This document shows, piece by piece, positions 62,401 through 64,000 of a stretch of DNA of 64,000 bases. Location of the stretch: positions 14,805,269 to 14,869,268 of the forward strand of contig CM040440.1 in the NCBI GenBank assembly GCA_022749755.1. The letters run 5' to 3'. Position 1 is the first letter of the stretch; each line of letters starts with the position of its first letter. This DNA is from Azadirachta indica. Taxonomy: Eukaryota > Streptophyta > Magnoliopsida > Sapindales > Meliaceae. Made by a program: the position numbers and the translations under genes. The notes beneath the pieces are model-generated. The model was not told the DNA's origin and did not search any database. It saw only the letters and a program-made list of their open reading frames with translations.

Positions 62401-63294
62401 TTTTTAATAGATCAGGGTTAGAGTATAAAATTCAATTGTTGAGGGGAGGGAGGTTTGATTGTTAGTTATTGGGTTGCTTCTAGCAAACAAAAACTTTTCT
62501 GAGACCTCTATGTCGTTTACCATAATGGAATCTAGCGTGATTTGGGTTGAGTTCGGGCAAACTCAAAACAAACCAAAAATGATTTGGGCTATAACTAACA
62601 ATCATGCAATCCAACCTAAAAGTGAAACCAGAACAAGGGTTTTCCCATTTTTAGGCCTTTTTCTCAGGCGTTTGGGCCACATAAGACACAAGTTGACTAA
62701 GGATTAGTATTTCTTGGGCTGTTTAAAATGTTGGGCCACTTAACACAAGTTGGCCGAGGGAGTCGTTTATAAAAAAAAATGGAAAATCAGACATGAATTT
62801 ATTCTGAAATTAATTTTGTTATAATTTGAATAGAAATGTACTGAATTGGATTTTATTTAACTAAATTATAGTAGACCTGTCCAAATGCATCAACAGACCG
62901 AATAATAAAAAAAAAAAAAAATTGCTTGCTCGCCAATTCATTCGTTCCGGCTATTAGAGCGCGCAGACGCAGAATTCTAAATTTAGAAACCCTTAACCTC
63001 GCACATGGCCTGCTGCTTATAAGAAGCCGAATGAACGCATTACAAATGAAATGATTTGGTGATGATAACGACGCTCGCATCACAAAAGCAAATCTACGCT
63101 ATATTTAGCTATAAACTAGTCTTACTAATTTTAGCAGAGCCCTCCCGTCCTCCATTTCACTCTCACATATTTTGAAACACCAAAAACAGGAACGATAGCA
63201 ACAAATAAAATAATACTTGTAATGTGGATGTATGTTTTCTATTTTTAATTTTCTTTTACGTCGGAAATAATTCAGATTCAGTAGCATTTCTTCT
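62401..63294 (+). promoter_or_regulatory. CSLC6-like gene upstream region
   Basis: Contains three TGGGCC/T site-II-type motifs (near 62673, 62714 and 62732). Two of them sit in a near-repeat of about 30 bp (TTGGGCCACATAAGACACAA at 62672 and TTGGGCCACTTAACACAAGT at 62731). A TATA-like CTTATAAGA is at about 63017-63025. A T-rich segment and a short leader of unknown start precede the ATG at 63295. Confidence 0.35.
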
Positions 63295-64000
63295 ATGCCG
63301 CGACCACCAAACTATGAATTTCAGGAATGTTGGAACAAACAGAGAGAGAATGGTCACGAGTTCCTTCAAGATAAAGCCGATGTTAACGACGCCTTGCTGT
63401 CCGTTGAGGTCCGGAATCCGGGTCCGGATTCGACGGTTGACAAGGAAGTACGGTCTCGTAGCGCCCGGCAGCTCTCCTGGATCTATTTGCTTAAATTTCA
63501 GCAAATCGCCAATTCCCTCGCGTGGATGACAAATTCAATAATTTATATTCTTCGCATTGCCAATCGAAGAATTCGATCCTCTTCCGATTCTACGCCGCCC
63601 GATTCGGCGCACTCAAAACTGTACCGTGTAATAAAAGCTTTTTTGATTTTAGTTATCTTTTTATTTTGTTTCGAGTTAGTAGCGTATTTCAAAGGATGGC
63701 ATTTCAGTCCGCCGTCTGCAGCGTCGGCGAAGCGAATTGTAGAGTTGGTGTACGCCAAATGGTTGGAGATTAGGGCCGATTATTTAGCGCCACCGTTGAG
63801 GAATTTGGCAAATACCTGTATAGTGTTGTTTTTGATACAGTCATTGGACCGTGCGGCATTGGTGTTGGGATGTGCTTGGATCAAGCTTAGGAAACTGAAA
63901 CCGACGGCAATGATTGAGTATACGGTTGGAGTGGAGGCAGAGAATGTAGAGGATTATCCCATGGTTTTGGTGCAGATTCCTATGTGCAATGAGAGGGAGG
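63295..64000 (+). CDS. CSLC6: CSLC6-like xyloglucan beta-1,4-glucan synthase, N-terminal part
   Basis: An open frame from the ATG at 63295 (MPRPPNYEFQECWNKQRENG) runs 235 codons plus one base to the right edge with no stop. An in-frame TAA lies 27 bp before the ATG, so this start is well fixed. CSLC proteins are Golgi GT2-family enzymes that make the glucan backbone of xyloglucan. Visible here: a cytosolic N terminus with a hydrophobic helix region (62-90), transmembrane helix 1 (about 112-132, LILVIFLFCFELVAYFKGWHF), helix 2 (about 172-196) and the start of the catalytic domain (EDYPMVLVQIPMCNERE, from 219). The D, DxD and QxxRW catalytic motifs would lie beyond the window. Similarity to Arabidopsis CSLC6 (AT3G07330) and the matching gene order support the symbol. 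Other CSLC paralogues are possible. Confidence 0.88.
   Translation, partial: MPRPPNYEFQECWNKQRENGHEFLQDKADVNDALLSVEVRNPGPDSTVDKEVRSRSARQLSWIYLLKFQQIANSLAWMTNSIIYILRIANRRIRSSSDSTPPDSAHSKLYRVIKAFLILVIFLFCFELVAYFKGWHFSPPSAASAKRIVELVYAKWLEIRADYLAPPLRNLANTCIVLFLIQSLDRAALVLGCAWIKLRKLKPTAMIEYTVGVEAENVEDYPMVLVQIPMCNERE

Overview
This is a plant nuclear genomic window. The evidence is multi-exon genes with GT-AG introns, very AT-rich intergenic DNA full of microsatellites and terminal-inverted-repeat (TIR) elements, and proteins of plant-specific families (cycloartenol synthase, PUB-type U-box ligase, CSLC, DUF506). Protein similarity and gene order point to a woody rosid-type eudicot. Citrus or another Sapindales is plausible but is a guess. 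I saw no prokaryotic features, CRISPR arrays, rRNA genes or convincing tRNA genes.

Layout from left to right: (i) the first coding exon of an ankyrin-repeat gene on the minus strand (92-216), running off the left edge; (ii) HINT3-like histidine-triad adenylylsulfatase (+, 3001-6324, 7 exons) with a peroxisomal PTS2 signal; (iii) the co-chaperone ubiquitin ligase CHIP (+, 8805-13386, 8 exons); (iv) the U-box/ARM ubiquitin ligase PUB9 (-, 18286-20516, 2 exons), tail-to-tail with CHIP; (v) a 9.3-kb repeat-rich gap; (vi) cycloartenol synthase CAS1 (+, 29810-42897, 18 coding exons, 758 aa, all product-determining residues present); (vii) a DUF506/PDDEXK-like gene (-, 44974-45858, single exon); (viii) a 10.9-kb gene-empty, transposon-rich gap; (ix) a bHLH62-like transcription factor (+, 56781-59164, 8 exons); (x) the 5' part of a CSLC6-like xyloglucan glucan synthase (+, 63295 to the right edge).

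The genes are not a functional operon-like unit, but the order is informative. CHIP, PUB9, DUF506, bHLH62 and CSLC6 correspond, as I recall the Arabidopsis map, to consecutive loci AT3G07370 to AT3G07330. CAS1 lies inside that block here, whereas in Arabidopsis it is on another chromosome. CAS1 is flanked by large repeat-rich gaps, and one TIR element ends only about 265 bp before its start codon, next to a TATA-like box.

Most of the unusual sequence is repeat structure. It includes a diverged minisatellite at the left, a tandemly duplicated half-kilobase block inside CHIP intron 4, three TIR elements (two sharing one terminal consensus), and an internal 0.7-kb tandem duplication in the element upstream of CAS1. 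Exon boundaries were placed by reading frame, splice consensus and family similarity. I ran no alignment or database search.
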